From Mycobacterium sp. (lineage in GTDB: Bacteria > Actinomycetota > Actinomycetes > Mycobacteriales > Mycobacteriaceae): a stretch of 38,705 bases of DNA. How positions within the stretch are numbered: the first letter of the stretch is position 1; each line of letters opens with the position of its first letter. The stretch spans positions 1 through 38,705 of the forward strand of contig NZ_JAFBAR010000091.1 in the NCBI RefSeq assembly GCF_019247635.1, given 5' to 3'. A program made the position numbers and the translations under genes. Positions 14,080 through 21,953 of this stretch are shown here, one piece after another. The notes beneath the pieces were generated by a model, which searched no databases, was not told the DNA's origin, and worked only from the letters and a program-made list of their open reading frames with translations.

Positions 14080-14889
14080 TTAGCCCAGCACGGGGAATCG
14101 GCGCTCGGCAGCCAGCTCGTCGAGGCCGGCCTGCATCACCTCGCGCACGTAGGCGTCGACCTTGGCGACATCGGGGTTCTTGCCGAACTTCTTGCCTATG
14201 TTGATCGGCTCCAGGACGCGGGTCACGATCTTGGCGGGCAACGGGACGTTCGGTGGCAACACCGCAAGGCTCACGCCGAACGGGAAGCCCAGCGTAATCG
14301 GTGCGATCTTGGCGCGCACCAAACGAGCGACGGGGCCCAGGCGCTGCGCCAACCAGGTGCCGCGGGTGAGGAACAACTGGGTCTCCTGCCCGCCGACAGA
14401 GACCATCGGGACGATGGGCACCCCCGCCTCGAGCGCGGCCCTGACGTATCCGGTACGCCCGCCGAAGTCGATGACGTTCTGAGCGAACGTCGGTCGGTAG
14501 GCGTCGTAGTCCCCGCCCGGGAACACCACCACGATGCCGGCGCTGCGCAGCGCGCTTGCCGCGTTGTCGTGGTTGGCGCGAATGAAGCCGATCCGTCTCA
14601 AAAAGCTTCCAGTGGGTCCGGTCATGATCATGTCGTGGCTGAGGGTGTAGACCGGGCGGTCATAGCCGTGCTTTTCGTACCAGTCGACGGCGAAGATCGG
14701 CACGTCGGGCGGCATCTGGCCGCCGGAGTGGTTGGAGACCACCAGCGCGCCGCCGTTGGGCACGTTGTCGAGTCCCTGCACCTCGGATCGGAAGTAGCTT
14801 TTGAGCACGGGACGGATGATTCCCATGACGCGTTCGGTGAGAACCGGGTCCCATTTCCCGATTTCGGTGCTGTCGGCGGTAGCGGTCAT
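14080..14889 (-). CDS. PlsC-type lysophospholipid acyltransferase family protein
   Basis: A 269-residue protein with a perfect ribosome site (AAGGAGG) before ATG 14889. The acyltransferase block I appears as NHSGGQMPPD (about residues 53-62), a spaced version of the H-x4-D motif in which His and Asp are further apart. The substrate-binding FPGGDYDAY and the PIVPMVSVGG blocks follow. This 'NHSGG' subtype is frequent in mycobacteria. It lies 24 bases downstream of the WS/DGAT gene on the same strand, so an operon making triacylglycerol or other acyl lipids is likely. Activity on glycerol-3-phosphate, lysophosphatidate or another acceptor cannot be told apart. Confidence 0.88.
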   Translation of the reverse strand: MTATADSTEIGKWDPVLTERVMGIIRPVLKSYFRSEVQGLDNVPNGGALVVSNHSGGQMPPDVPIFAVDWYEKHGYDRPVYTLSHDMIMTGPTGSFLRRIGFIRANHDNAASALRSAGIVVVFPGGDYDAYRPTFAQNVIDFGGRTGYVRAALEAGVPIVPMVSVGGQETQLFLTRGTWLAQRLGPVARLVRAKIAPITLGFPFGVSLAVLPPNVPLPAKIVTRVLEPINIGKKFGKNPDVAKVDAYVREVMQAGLDELAAERRFPVLG

Positions 14890-14913
14890 GATGTCCTCCT
14901 TGTAGGTGCCCGG

Positions 14914-16308
14914 TCAGGCCACAATGGCCTGGTAAGCGTGCTCGTCGGCTTCGTCGGTGAAAGTTACTGCTGCCGAACCGATCTCAGTGAATTCACGCAG
15001 CAGTGCCTCGGTGACCTCGTGGGCATCGGTAACCGTCGCGGAGTCGGTCAGAACGGAGATGTTCAGCTGATCCGCGTAGCTCCACACGGTGATGTTCAGG
15101 CCGTTGCCGGCGACGACCGGACCCACGGAGTAGAACTCGGCGATTTCGGCGCCGCCCACCCGTACGCGCTCACGCGGACCGGGAACGTTGGAGACGACGA
15201 GGTTCTGCATTTTGTTGTGGGCGTCGGTGCGTGCCAGCCAGGCGCTGAGTCTGCGGACCAGGGCGGGTGGCAGGTAGTCGAACCACCGCGTCAACAACTC
15301 GGGTCCCCGCAGGGTGTGCAACTCCTTGGCGGCAATGGCGGCGTCGTGGCTGTGCTTGACCCGATGCAACGGATCGTCGACGTCGGCGGGCAAGGCGACA
15401 GCGATATGGGTGAAGTTGTTGCCGGCCAATCTGCCCGGCGAGGTGTCAAGGCACACCGGCACCATCGCCACCAGCGGTGCGTCCGAGCTACCGTCGTACC
15501 GCAGCCGCAGTTCGCGGGTCGCCCCGGCGGCCATCGAGAGGATCAGATCGTTGATCGTGCAACCCAACTCACGGGTGACCTGCTTGGCGTCGGCGAACGG
15601 CAAGCTGGCCGTGGCAAACCGGCGCCCGCCGGTAAGCCGATGGTTCATGAACGATTCCGGGGCCTTCACGGATGACCGGTTTCGGCCGCTGCTGGTCACC
15701 CGGTGAATGCTGGCCGCGGTGTAACGCAAAAGGCTTGGTAATTCGGCGATTTGGCGGAGATGATCGCGGATGGCCGTCCACAGCAATGCAACTTTGGTCG
15801 GGTGCGGATCGCAAGCGGGGCCGGGGCCGACGCCTTCCGGTCGGTCGACGGCACCGGCGAGCAGATTGGCCGAGGCGACGCCGTCGGCAAGGGCGTGGTG
15901 AATCTTGGTGACGATGGCGCAGCCCCCGTCGGCCAGGCCGTCGACCACGTAGATTTCCCACAGCGGTCGCGTGCGGTCCAGCGGCTCCTCGATCAGTTTG
16001 GCGACCGCGTCGTCGAGTTCGCGTCGCCCTCCGGGAGCCGGTAGGTGCAACGGTCGCACGTGGTAGGAAAGGTCGACCTGGCAGTTCTCCCGCCACATCG
16101 GCCGGTGGAATCCATACGGGGTGTCCACGAGCACGCGCCGCATCGGTTCGAACCGGTGCAGGCGTTGCTGAACGACGTTGCGGACCCGTTCCACCGAGAG
16201 ACCGCGGGCGTCCTGCGCATCGACTATCGCGATTTTGACGGTGTGCATGGGCACGTTGGTGGCCTCGGTGTACAGCATCATCGCGTCCGAACCGGTTAGT
16301 CGTTTCAC
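14914..16308 (-). CDS. Wax ester synthase / diacylglycerol acyltransferase (WS/DGAT)
   Basis: A 464-residue protein if started at GTG 16308, which has GAGGGG eight bases upstream; an ATG at 16338 would add ten residues. It begins VKRLTGSDAMMLYTEATNVP, typical for the family. The active-site motif HHALADG is at residues 137-143, with PLWE at 115-118 upstream. The C-terminal landmarks NLVVSNVPGP and LNITVWSYADQLNISVLTD match mycobacterial Tgs proteins. These enzymes esterify diacylglycerol or fatty alcohols with acyl-CoA to make storage lipids, in the inner leaflet. The PlsC-type gene follows in the same operon. The upstream region shares an operator-like motif with the TetR gene at 16522. Confidence 0.93.
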   Translation of the reverse strand: MKRLTGSDAMMLYTEATNVPMHTVKIAIVDAQDARGLSVERVRNVVQQRLHRFEPMRRVLVDTPYGFHRPMWRENCQVDLSYHVRPLHLPAPGGRRELDDAVAKLIEEPLDRTRPLWEIYVVDGLADGGCAIVTKIHHALADGVASANLLAGAVDRPEGVGPGPACDPHPTKVALLWTAIRDHLRQIAELPSLLRYTAASIHRVTSSGRNRSSVKAPESFMNHRLTGGRRFATASLPFADAKQVTRELGCTINDLILSMAAGATRELRLRYDGSSDAPLVAMVPVCLDTSPGRLAGNNFTHIAVALPADVDDPLHRVKHSHDAAIAAKELHTLRGPELLTRWFDYLPPALVRRLSAWLARTDAHNKMQNLVVSNVPGPRERVRVGGAEIAEFYSVGPVVAGNGLNITVWSYADQLNISVLTDSATVTDAHEVTEALLREFTEIGSAAVTFTDEADEHAYQAIVA

Positions 16309-16475
16309 AGTCTCACCCCTCGCGGAAGAAGCATCCAATGGCCGCTAGCTCGGCTGAGCGTCCGTCGATGCGTGCTTGGAGAGTCACCAGTCGCTGTCAC
16401 CGCGTCGCTCAGCTGCATGGGGCTGCATTGCCCGTCAGCGGATGGGTCCGACGCTACGGGACTAAATAGACGAGT

Positions 16476-16495
16476 GTCCAGACGTATGACCAGAC
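16476..16495. promoter_or_regulatory. Operator-like sites upstream of WS/DGAT
   Basis: GTCCAGAC at 16476-16483 and ACCAGAC at 16489-16495 are direct copies of the half-site found in front of the TetR gene (17132-17147 and ACCAGACAC near 17119). They lie 170-190 bases upstream of the WS/DGAT start, also just past the 3' end of the TetR gene. Shared control by that TetR protein is inferred. Confidence 0.4.
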
Positions 16496-16521
16496 TGTCG
16501 TGTGCAATCTGTCACACGGGC

Positions 16522-17094
16522 TCAGCGCAGTATCCGGCGAACCGCAACCTCGAGCTGATTGGTGACCTCGGCGAAGGAAGCCATCCCGGTGCCGGCCCGC
16601 ATCATCGCGCCGGCATACACGAGGGCAAGCAGCGATACCGTCTCCTCATCGGCGTCGTCTGCGACCGCCGCCGCGATGAGTTCGTGGTTATGCTTGGCGA
16701 TTTCGGCCCTGATCATTTCGACGTCCGGATCTGGACTGTTGATTACCACGCGCACCGCGTCGGCCAGCGCGGGCTCGTCGGCAACGAGGTAGGCCAGGCT
16801 GCGTAACACCGTGAACACCCTGGTCTGCACGTCTGCTGAGGTGTTCGCCGGCGGCTGCTCCATCGACAGCCGTCGCCAATAAACCTCGGCGATCAGATGG
16901 TCTTTGGACGAAAAATACGTATAGGCCGTCGCCCGCGCGACCCCGGCCTGCGCGGCGACCGCCTGCAGGGTCAGGTCGTGGTAGCCGACCTCGCGCAGTA
17001 CTTCGACGGTGGCGCGGCTCAGCCGCCGCACCGTGTCCGCGCGCTTACCCGTCAGGCGACGGCGGGTGGATTCGACGGCCACATTCTCGGACAT
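16522..17094 (-). CDS. TetR family regulator
   Basis: A 190-residue protein from ATG 17094 (MSENVAVESTRRRLTGKRAD). The N-terminal DNA-binding domain contains LTLQAVAAQAGVARATAYTY and FSSKDHLIAEVYWRR, the standard TetR helix-turn-helix. The C-terminal ligand domain is helical and unassigned. A longer frame upstream to 17382 has no TetR-like sequence and is rejected. It lies in the same orientation as, and upstream of, the WS/DGAT and PlsC genes, with the catalase-like gene divergent. The palindrome upstream of its own start suggests autoregulation, and the copy of the half-site near WS/DGAT suggests control of lipid storage. Confidence 0.9.
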   Translation of the reverse strand: MSENVAVESTRRRLTGKRADTVRRLSRATVEVLREVGYHDLTLQAVAAQAGVARATAYTYFSSKDHLIAEVYWRRLSMEQPPANTSADVQTRVFTVLRSLAYLVADEPALADAVRVVINSPDPDVEMIRAEIAKHNHELIAAAVADDADEETVSLLALVYAGAMMRAGTGMASFAEVTNQLEVAVRRILR

Positions 17095-17131
17095 GCGTCT
17101 AGACGCTACAACACCGGAACCAGACACGCTA

Positions 17132-17147
17132 CTGGACGGTAGTCCAG
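17132..17147. promoter_or_regulatory. TetR operator-like palindrome between TetR and catalase-like genes
   Basis: CTGGAC (17132-17137) and GTCCAG (17142-17147) are a perfect 6-bp inverted repeat around GGTA, 38 bases upstream of the TetR start. The sequence continues as GTCCAGACACG; a related ACCAGACACG lies just before it. It is positioned to control the regulator and possibly the divergent peroxidase. Confidence 0.55.
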
Positions 17148-17235
17148 ACACGTGCCAATTTTCAGCCGCCGACAGGGGCCCGTGGCCGCACTCCTGATCG
17201 GTTCGCGCTCGCCTCGAAAGGCTTACGATGCGCAC

Positions 17236-18168
17236 ATGATCTCTCCCGACGATGCCATCGACGCGATCCGAGGCACCGGGGGAGCCCAGCCCGGCTGTCG
17301 CGCCCTGCACGCGAAAGGCACCCTGTACCGCGGCACGTTCACGGCCACTGCCGAGGCAGCCCGGCTTTCGGTGGCAAAGCACCTCGACGGCTCAGCGGTC
17401 CCGGCGCTGATCCGCTTCTCCAATGGGTCGGGCAATCCCGCGGAACCGGACAACGTGGCAGGGGTGCGTGGGATGGCGGTGAAGTTCACCCTGCCCGACG
17501 GTTCGACCACCGACGTGTCGACGCAGACGGCGCGGCTATTCCTCTCCAGCACCCCGGACGGATTCGTCGATTTCCTGCGGGCGATGCGCCCCGGTCCCGC
17601 CGCGCCGCTGCGGATGGCCAAATTCCTTGTGACCCACCCCCGATTGCTCGGCGCGCTGCCGGTGCTGCGCGCAGCCACCCGGATCCCGGCCAGCTACGCG
17701 AGCATCGAATTCCACGGGCTGCACTCCTTCCGCTGGGTCGACGCCGACGGCGAAGGCAGGTTCGTCCGTTACCACCTGGTCCCCGCGGGCGGCGAGGAGG
17801 TCCTGTCGACCGAGGAGGCCCGTGCCAAGGATCCGGAGTTCCTTACCGCCGAGCTGAATGCCCGCCTGACGTCCGGGACGGTGCGGTTCGATTACCAGGT
17901 CCAGATCGCGGGGCCCACGGACTCGACCGTCGACCCGTCGGCGCCCTGGAAAAGCACCGAGATGGTCACGGTTGGCACACTCGAGATCGCGGGCCTTGAC
18001 ACCGAGCGTGAGCACGGTGGTGACATCGTGGTCTTCGACCCGATGCGGGTGACCGACGGCATCGAACCCTCGGACGATCCCGTGCTCCGGTTCCGCTCGC
18101 TGGCGTATTCGGCATCGGTCAAGCTGCGCACCGGGGTGGATCGAGGTGCCGAAGCGCCTCGCGTCTGA
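17236..18168 (+). CDS. Catalase-family peroxidase (SrpA-like)
   Basis: A 310-residue small heme protein of the catalase superfamily, about 60% of the length of a typical catalase. His25 in CRALHAKG is the distal His; Asn63 in IRFSNGSGNP is the distal Asn. Near the C-terminus R287-x3-Y291 (RSLAYSASVKLR) supplies the proximal Tyr heme ligand. Such mini-catalases act mainly as organic peroxidases rather than efficient catalases. The ATG at 17236 is preferred to an earlier in-frame ATG at 17152 that would add 28 non-homologous residues. No signal peptide is evident. The exporter gene follows after 21 bases and may be co-transcribed. Confidence 0.9.
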   Translation: MISPDDAIDAIRGTGGAQPGCRALHAKGTLYRGTFTATAEAARLSVAKHLDGSAVPALIRFSNGSGNPAEPDNVAGVRGMAVKFTLPDGSTTDVSTQTARLFLSSTPDGFVDFLRAMRPGPAAPLRMAKFLVTHPRLLGALPVLRAATRIPASYASIEFHGLHSFRWVDADGEGRFVRYHLVPAGGEEVLSTEEARAKDPEFLTAELNARLTSGTVRFDYQVQIAGPTDSTVDPSAPWKSTEMVTVGTLEIAGLDTEREHGGDIVVFDPMRVTDGIEPSDDPVLRFRSLAYSASVKLRTGVDRGAEAPRV

Positions 18169-18189
18169 GGCGCGACTACGGTTGGGGGA

Positions 18190-18972
18190 GTGCCGCTTTC
18201 CCACATGATCTTGATCGGCCTGGCCGGGCTGGGCGCCGGTGCGATCAATGCGCTGGTCGGTTCGGGCACCCTGGTCACGTTCCCGACGCTGGTGGCCCTC
18301 GGGTATCCGCCGGTGACGGCCACCATGTCGAACGCCGTCGGTCTGGTGGCCGGCAGCGTGTCGGGCACCTGGGGCTACCGCGCCGAGCTCGAGGGCCAGT
18401 GGAATCGGTTGCGCTGGCAGATCCCGGCATCGCTGGCCGGCGCCATGCTGGGCGCTTATCTGCTGCTGCACCTGCCCGAGAAGGTGTTCATCCGGATCGT
18501 GCCGGTGCTGCTGGTCCTGGCCCTGGCTCTGGTGGTGGCGGGGCCCTGGATTCAGTCGTGGGCGCGTCGGCGGGCCGAGGCGGCAGGGCGCTCCGCCGAA
18601 CACATCACGCCCGCGCGGATGGCCACACTGGTCTTCGCCACGTTCGCTGTCGCCGTTTACGGCGGCTACTTCACCGCGGCGCAGGGCATCCTGCTGGTCG
18701 GTGCCATGGGCGCGTTGCTGCCGGAGTCGATACAGCGGATGAACGCGGCCAAGAATCTGCTGACGCTGGTGGTGAATATGGTTGCGGCGGTTGGCTATAC
18801 GCTGGTCGCCTGGCATCGGATCAGTTGGCCGGTTGCGGCGGTGATCGCGGTGGGATCGCTGATCGGGGGAGTGATCGGGGCGCGTTATGGGCGACGGCTG
18901 TCGCCGAATGCTTTGCGCGCCACGATCGTGGTGGTCGGGCTGATCGGGCTGTATCGACTGCTCACGGTGTGA
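18190..18972 (+). CDS. Sulfite exporter TauE/SafE family membrane protein
   Basis: A 260-residue polytopic membrane protein from a GTG start. It has about eight hydrophobic segments in two similar halves, the first carrying GLGAGAINALVGSGTLVTFP and the second GGYFTAAQGILLVGAMG, with a charged middle loop around residues 125-145. This matches the DUF81 / TauE-SafE permease family, which exports sulfite, sulfoacetate or related anions. The substrate is not predictable from sequence. It lies 21 bases after the catalase-like gene and converges on the STAS gene. Confidence 0.88.
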   Translation: MPLSHMILIGLAGLGAGAINALVGSGTLVTFPTLVALGYPPVTATMSNAVGLVAGSVSGTWGYRAELEGQWNRLRWQIPASLAGAMLGAYLLLHLPEKVFIRIVPVLLVLALALVVAGPWIQSWARRRAEAAGRSAEHITPARMATLVFATFAVAVYGGYFTAAQGILLVGAMGALLPESIQRMNAAKNLLTLVVNMVAAVGYTLVAWHRISWPVAAVIAVGSLIGGVIGARYGRRLSPNALRATIVVVGLIGLYRLLTV

Positions 18973-19007
18973 GCGATGCACCCCGCGGCAACGGAAGTGT
19001 CAGGTCG

Positions 19008-19463
19008 TCAGTGAACCAAGCCGGTACGGCGGGGTGCCGCACCCACGAGGGCGTGGTCCACGGTCGGGTAAATCGGCAGCGCGGCGCTGAGCCCGGAAGC
19101 CGCGACGATCCGGTTGATGACCGGCTGGCAGCTCACCAGACGCAGTTCGACGCCGCGGCGGCTGCAGCGCTCGGCCACCTCGACCAGCACGGCGAAGGCG
19201 CAGCAGCCCATGAAATCGAGGCCGTTGACGTCGACGACGCACGACCCGGGCGCACTGACCACAGCGGCTGCCTCGTTGACTAACTGGCGCCAGGTGTCCT
19301 CGTTGCACGCGTCCACTTCGCCGCCGGCATGGATCACCACCGCCGAGCCGATGCGGCTGGTGGTCGCACGCAGCGTGCTGTGCGGGTCGCCCAATTGGTA
19401 AACCAGCCGGGTGCTGAGCATCAGGCGGGGTGTCGAGATTGGCTCTGCCGTGACGAGGCTCAT
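19008..19463 (-). CDS. STAS domain protein (anti-anti-sigma factor-like)
   Basis: A 151-residue protein with a STAS domain from about residue 35 to 140. The core strand and loop read CVVDVNGLDFMGCCAFAVLV. In regulators of the SpoIIAA type this loop is D-x-S-x-[FL]-[ML]-D-S-S/T-G, with a Ser phosphorylated by an anti-sigma kinase. Here the Ser-Ser pair is Cys-Cys and the Asp is Gly, so classical phospho-control is unlikely; redox control by the cysteines is a possibility. The N-terminal ~30 residues are a non-STAS extension. It is divergent from a TetR gene across an operator-like region. Confidence 0.85.
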   Translation of the reverse strand: MSLVTAEPISTPRLMLSTRLVYQLGDPHSTLRATTSRIGSAVVIHAGGEVDACNEDTWRQLVNEAAAVVSAPGSCVVDVNGLDFMGCCAFAVLVEVAERCSRRGVELRLVSCQPVINRIVAASGLSAALPIYPTVDHALVGAAPRRTGLVH

Positions 19464-19515
19464 GATGGACTCCTAATCGGCTGGCACTAAGGCCGCGATG
19501 GAAATCCGTCCTATA

Positions 19516-19579
19516 TGTCTAAAGACAGACCTGTCGCGATGTGAATCTCATTTGTATAACAAGACAGGGCGGTCTGTCT
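19516..19579. promoter_or_regulatory. Cluster of AGACAG/CTGTCT palindromes in a divergent promoter
   Basis: Three overlapping or adjacent inverted repeats share one half-site: TGTCT-AA-AGACA at 19516-19527, GACAG-AC-CTGTC at 19524-19535, and AGACAG-N6-CTGTCT at 19562-19579. They lie between the STAS start (19463) and the TetR start (19615). This is the layout of a multi-site TetR operator controlling both genes. The match of the third repeat to the first is exact over AGACAG. Confidence 0.65.
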
Positions 19580-19614
19580 ACACGGCACGCCGTGTGACTA
19601 TCGTGGGAACTGCT

Positions 19615-20220
19615 ATGACAAGCGTCGATGCCGCGGCTCAGCGCGCTATCCCAGCCCGTGAGCGGATCCTGAGTTCGGCATACGAGCTGTTCAGCCGGCG
19701 AGGGATCCGCGCCGTGGGCACCGACGAGGTGATCGAGCGGGCCGGGGTGGCCAGGGCGACGCTCTACCGCCACTTCGCGACGAAGAACGACCTGGTGCTG
19801 GCGGTGCTGGAGCGTCGAGAGCAACTCTGGACTTACGGTCTGATCGAGGCGGAGTCCCGGCAGCGTGGTGACACCCCCGAGGAACAACTGCTGGCGATCT
19901 TCGACGTTATGCACGACTGGTTCCAAAATCGCGACGGTTATGAGGGTTGCTCGTTTATCAACGTGTTGTTGGAGCTGGGCGCGGATCATCCCGCCGGGCG
20001 GGCCAGCGTCGCGCACATCGACCAGGTCCGCGAAATCGTGCGCCGACGCGCGCTGGCGGCCGGCCTCGACGATGTCGAGGACTTCGCGTGGTCCTGGCAC
20101 ATCCTGATGAAGGGGGCCATCATCCTGGCCGCGGTGGGTGACCCGCAGGCCGCGCGGCGGGCCCAGAAGATGGCGCGGGTCCTCATCGAGCAGCACCGGC
20201 CTCCGGCGGTTGCCCAGTAG
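19615..20220 (+). CDS. TetR family regulator
   Basis: A 201-residue protein. The DNA-binding domain has ILSSAYELFSRRGIRAVGTD and the turn AGVARATLYRHFATKNDLVL (around residues 45-65). The C-terminal domain carries YEGCSFINVLLELG, typical of the TetR_C group near AcrR/YcdC-like proteins. ATG 19615 is chosen over an upstream in-frame ATG at 19498 because the operator repeats lie in between. It is divergent from the STAS gene and probably represses it and itself. It ends 3 bases before the convergent DedA stop. Confidence 0.9.
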   Translation: MTSVDAAAQRAIPARERILSSAYELFSRRGIRAVGTDEVIERAGVARATLYRHFATKNDLVLAVLERREQLWTYGLIEAESRQRGDTPEEQLLAIFDVMHDWFQNRDGYEGCSFINVLLELGADHPAGRASVAHIDQVREIVRRRALAAGLDDVEDFAWSWHILMKGAIILAAVGDPQAARRAQKMARVLIEQHRPPAVAQ

Positions 20221-20223
20221 CCG

Positions 20224-20883
20224 TCACGCGGCGTCAGCCGATTCGGCCTTGCGGTAGTGTTCGGCCTCGAGTTCGGCTATCGCGCGAGATGTGCGTTCGC
20301 GCAACACAATTGCCGCAGTGGCGCCGCAGATGATGGCGATCACCAGTGCGACCCAGGAGAATCGTTCCAGCCAGCGTTCCGCGGCCATCCCGGCGAAGTA
20401 GACCAGTGCGGTGGTGCCCCCCGCCCAACAAATGCCACCCGACACGTTGGCCACGAGGAAGCGCGGGTACGCCATCTTCAGTGCACCGGCGAGCGGCCCG
20501 GCGAATATCCGCAGCAGTGCGATGAAACGACCGAAGAATACCGCCCGGACTCCCCAGCGGGTGAATAACTTCTCCGCCAGGGCCACATGCCCGGGACCGA
20601 AATGCTTGGGGAACCGGCGGCCCAGCCGCTCGAAAAGCGGCATGCCGAACCGGCGACCGATTGTGTATCCGATGGTATCGCCGACCACCGCGCCCACGAC
20701 CGCCGCGGCGCCGACACCGACCGGGTTGACCGCCAAGTCGTGGTGCGAAGACATCAGCGCGGCGCTGACGAGGACGATCTCACCCGGAAGCGGGATGCCG
20801 AGGCTCTCGACGCCGACCACTGCGCCCACGACCAGGTAGACGGTGAGTGGCGGGATGGATTGCAGCAGCTCCTCCACATTCAT
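20224..20883 (-). CDS. DedA family membrane protein
   Basis: A 219-residue integral membrane protein. The DedA landmarks are ESLGIPLPGEIVLV near the N-terminus, GAVVGDTIGYTIGRRFG in the middle, and VFFGRFIALLRIFAGPLAGA containing the conserved F-x-R-F/P-x-x-R pattern. Two further membrane helices and a charged C-terminus follow. DedA proteins are putative lipid-flipping or proton-dependent transporters involved in membrane homeostasis. The stop is 3 bases from the TetR stop on the opposite strand. It begins 46 bases downstream of the SGNH hydrolase and may be in its operon. Confidence 0.9.
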   Translation of the reverse strand: MNVEELLQSIPPLTVYLVVGAVVGVESLGIPLPGEIVLVSAALMSSHHDLAVNPVGVGAAAVVGAVVGDTIGYTIGRRFGMPLFERLGRRFPKHFGPGHVALAEKLFTRWGVRAVFFGRFIALLRIFAGPLAGALKMAYPRFLVANVSGGICWAGGTTALVYFAGMAAERWLERFSWVALVIAIICGATAAIVLRERTSRAIAELEAEHYRKAESADAA

Positions 20884-20929
20884 GGGTCAAGAATGCACGA
20901 CCGGCGCCGGATACGCGGCGCAATTGGTC

Positions 20930-21733
20930 TCAGCTTCGCGTGACGTCGCGCCGGACGTATCGCGCGGTGACCGGTTCCAATCGTGGCCGCTTGGGCACGC
21001 GCCCGTCGGCGGAAGATTTGCCGCGCAGGCGGCGCCATACCCACGGCGTGAACTTGCCCTGCATCCAGCGCAGCTGTTCATACCTGTGCGCGCGGAACGA
21101 CAGCCGGGCCGGGTCGGCGCTGGCTTGGGCCCAATCATGGTTGCTGCCAGGCAGATCGAGAGCTTCGGCGGCCGCGGCAGCGAACAAAATATGCCCCTTG
21201 GTGGACGCGTGGACACGGTCGACGCTCCAGGTGTCCAGGTCGCGCATCGAGTCCGCGTGGTACAGGTCCACCAGCCTGAACCGGTAGCGGCCGGCGGCCT
21301 CGGTGATCGCATTGTTGATGCGGGCGAGCCGGTTTGCGACCAGCCGGCCCAGCGGCAGGAATTGCGCAACGTTCGGGAAGGTGGTCGTCACCACCGTCGC
21401 GCCCGATTCGGCCAGTGCGGCGTAGAGGCTTTCGAGGTCGACAAGGGCTGGGCCGAACGAACGTCCGGGTTGGATGACGTCGTTCATCCCGACGCACACG
21501 GTGATCAGATCCGGCCGCATGGCCAGCGCCGGCGGAACTTGTTCGTGCAGTACGTGGCCGATCAGCTTGCCGCGGATCGCGAGGTTGGCGTACTCCAAAC
21601 CGGGGTAGAGCCCGTCGAGCCTGGCGGCCAGGCGGTCGGCAAAGCCCAGCAGGCCGGCGTCGTCGTCGCCGTCCCACAGGCCCTCGGTCTGGCTGTCGCC
21701 GATGGCTACGTACCGGTTGTAACCGTCAACCAC
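20930..21733 (-). CDS. SGNH/GDSL hydrolase
   Basis: A 267-residue esterase/lipase-like protein. Block I is AIGDSQTEGLWDG (nucleophile Ser at about residue 14). Block II Gly lies in NLAIRGKL, block III is CVGMNDVI, and block V is VDRVHASTKGH with the catalytic Asp-x-x-His. Residues 185-267 form a basic extension beyond the SGNH fold that is common in mycobacterial homologues. No signal peptide is seen, so it is likely cytosolic. Substrates could be acyl groups on lipids or carbohydrates. Confidence 0.88.
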   Translation of the reverse strand: MVDGYNRYVAIGDSQTEGLWDGDDDAGLLGFADRLAARLDGLYPGLEYANLAIRGKLIGHVLHEQVPPALAMRPDLITVCVGMNDVIQPGRSFGPALVDLESLYAALAESGATVVTTTFPNVAQFLPLGRLVANRLARINNAITEAAGRYRFRLVDLYHADSMRDLDTWSVDRVHASTKGHILFAAAAAEALDLPGSNHDWAQASADPARLSFRAHRYEQLRWMQGKFTPWVWRRLRGKSSADGRVPKRPRLEPVTARYVRRDVTRS

Positions 21734-21953
21734 GACGTTGAGAGTAATGGCGCCACGCGCAGGTCGGGAGCTGCCCCGCCATGCCGTGTTCTGCCGCGGG
21801 GCTAAAGCTCAAGTCACGCAGAACGTTCACCTCCGTTGCTCGCGGGAGCGGGCGTGTCTTGCCCGGCTACGCGCGACTGCTGTCGCGCGTAGCCCGAACG
21901 ACAGTGTGCGCAGAACGGCAGACTCCTATGGCGAAGGTGGCTACGGTGATTCC

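Noticed and set aside
13846..15675. 609-codon plus-strand ORF
   Set aside because: It lies antisense to the acyltransferase and WS/DGAT genes, which have complete motifs and ribosome sites. The His/Asp/Gly-rich product is typical of an antisense shadow.
16500..16517. GTGTG-N8-CACAC inverted repeat past the TetR stop, considered as a terminator
   Set aside because: The stem is only 5 bp, and no T-run follows on either strand.
17095..17382. N-terminal extension of the TetR gene at 16522
   Set aside because: The added residues have no TetR similarity and would run through the operator palindrome and into the divergent catalase-like gene.
17536..18981. 481-codon minus-strand ORF
   Set aside because: Antisense to the catalase-like and TauE/SafE genes; extremely Arg/His/Gln-rich and low in complexity.
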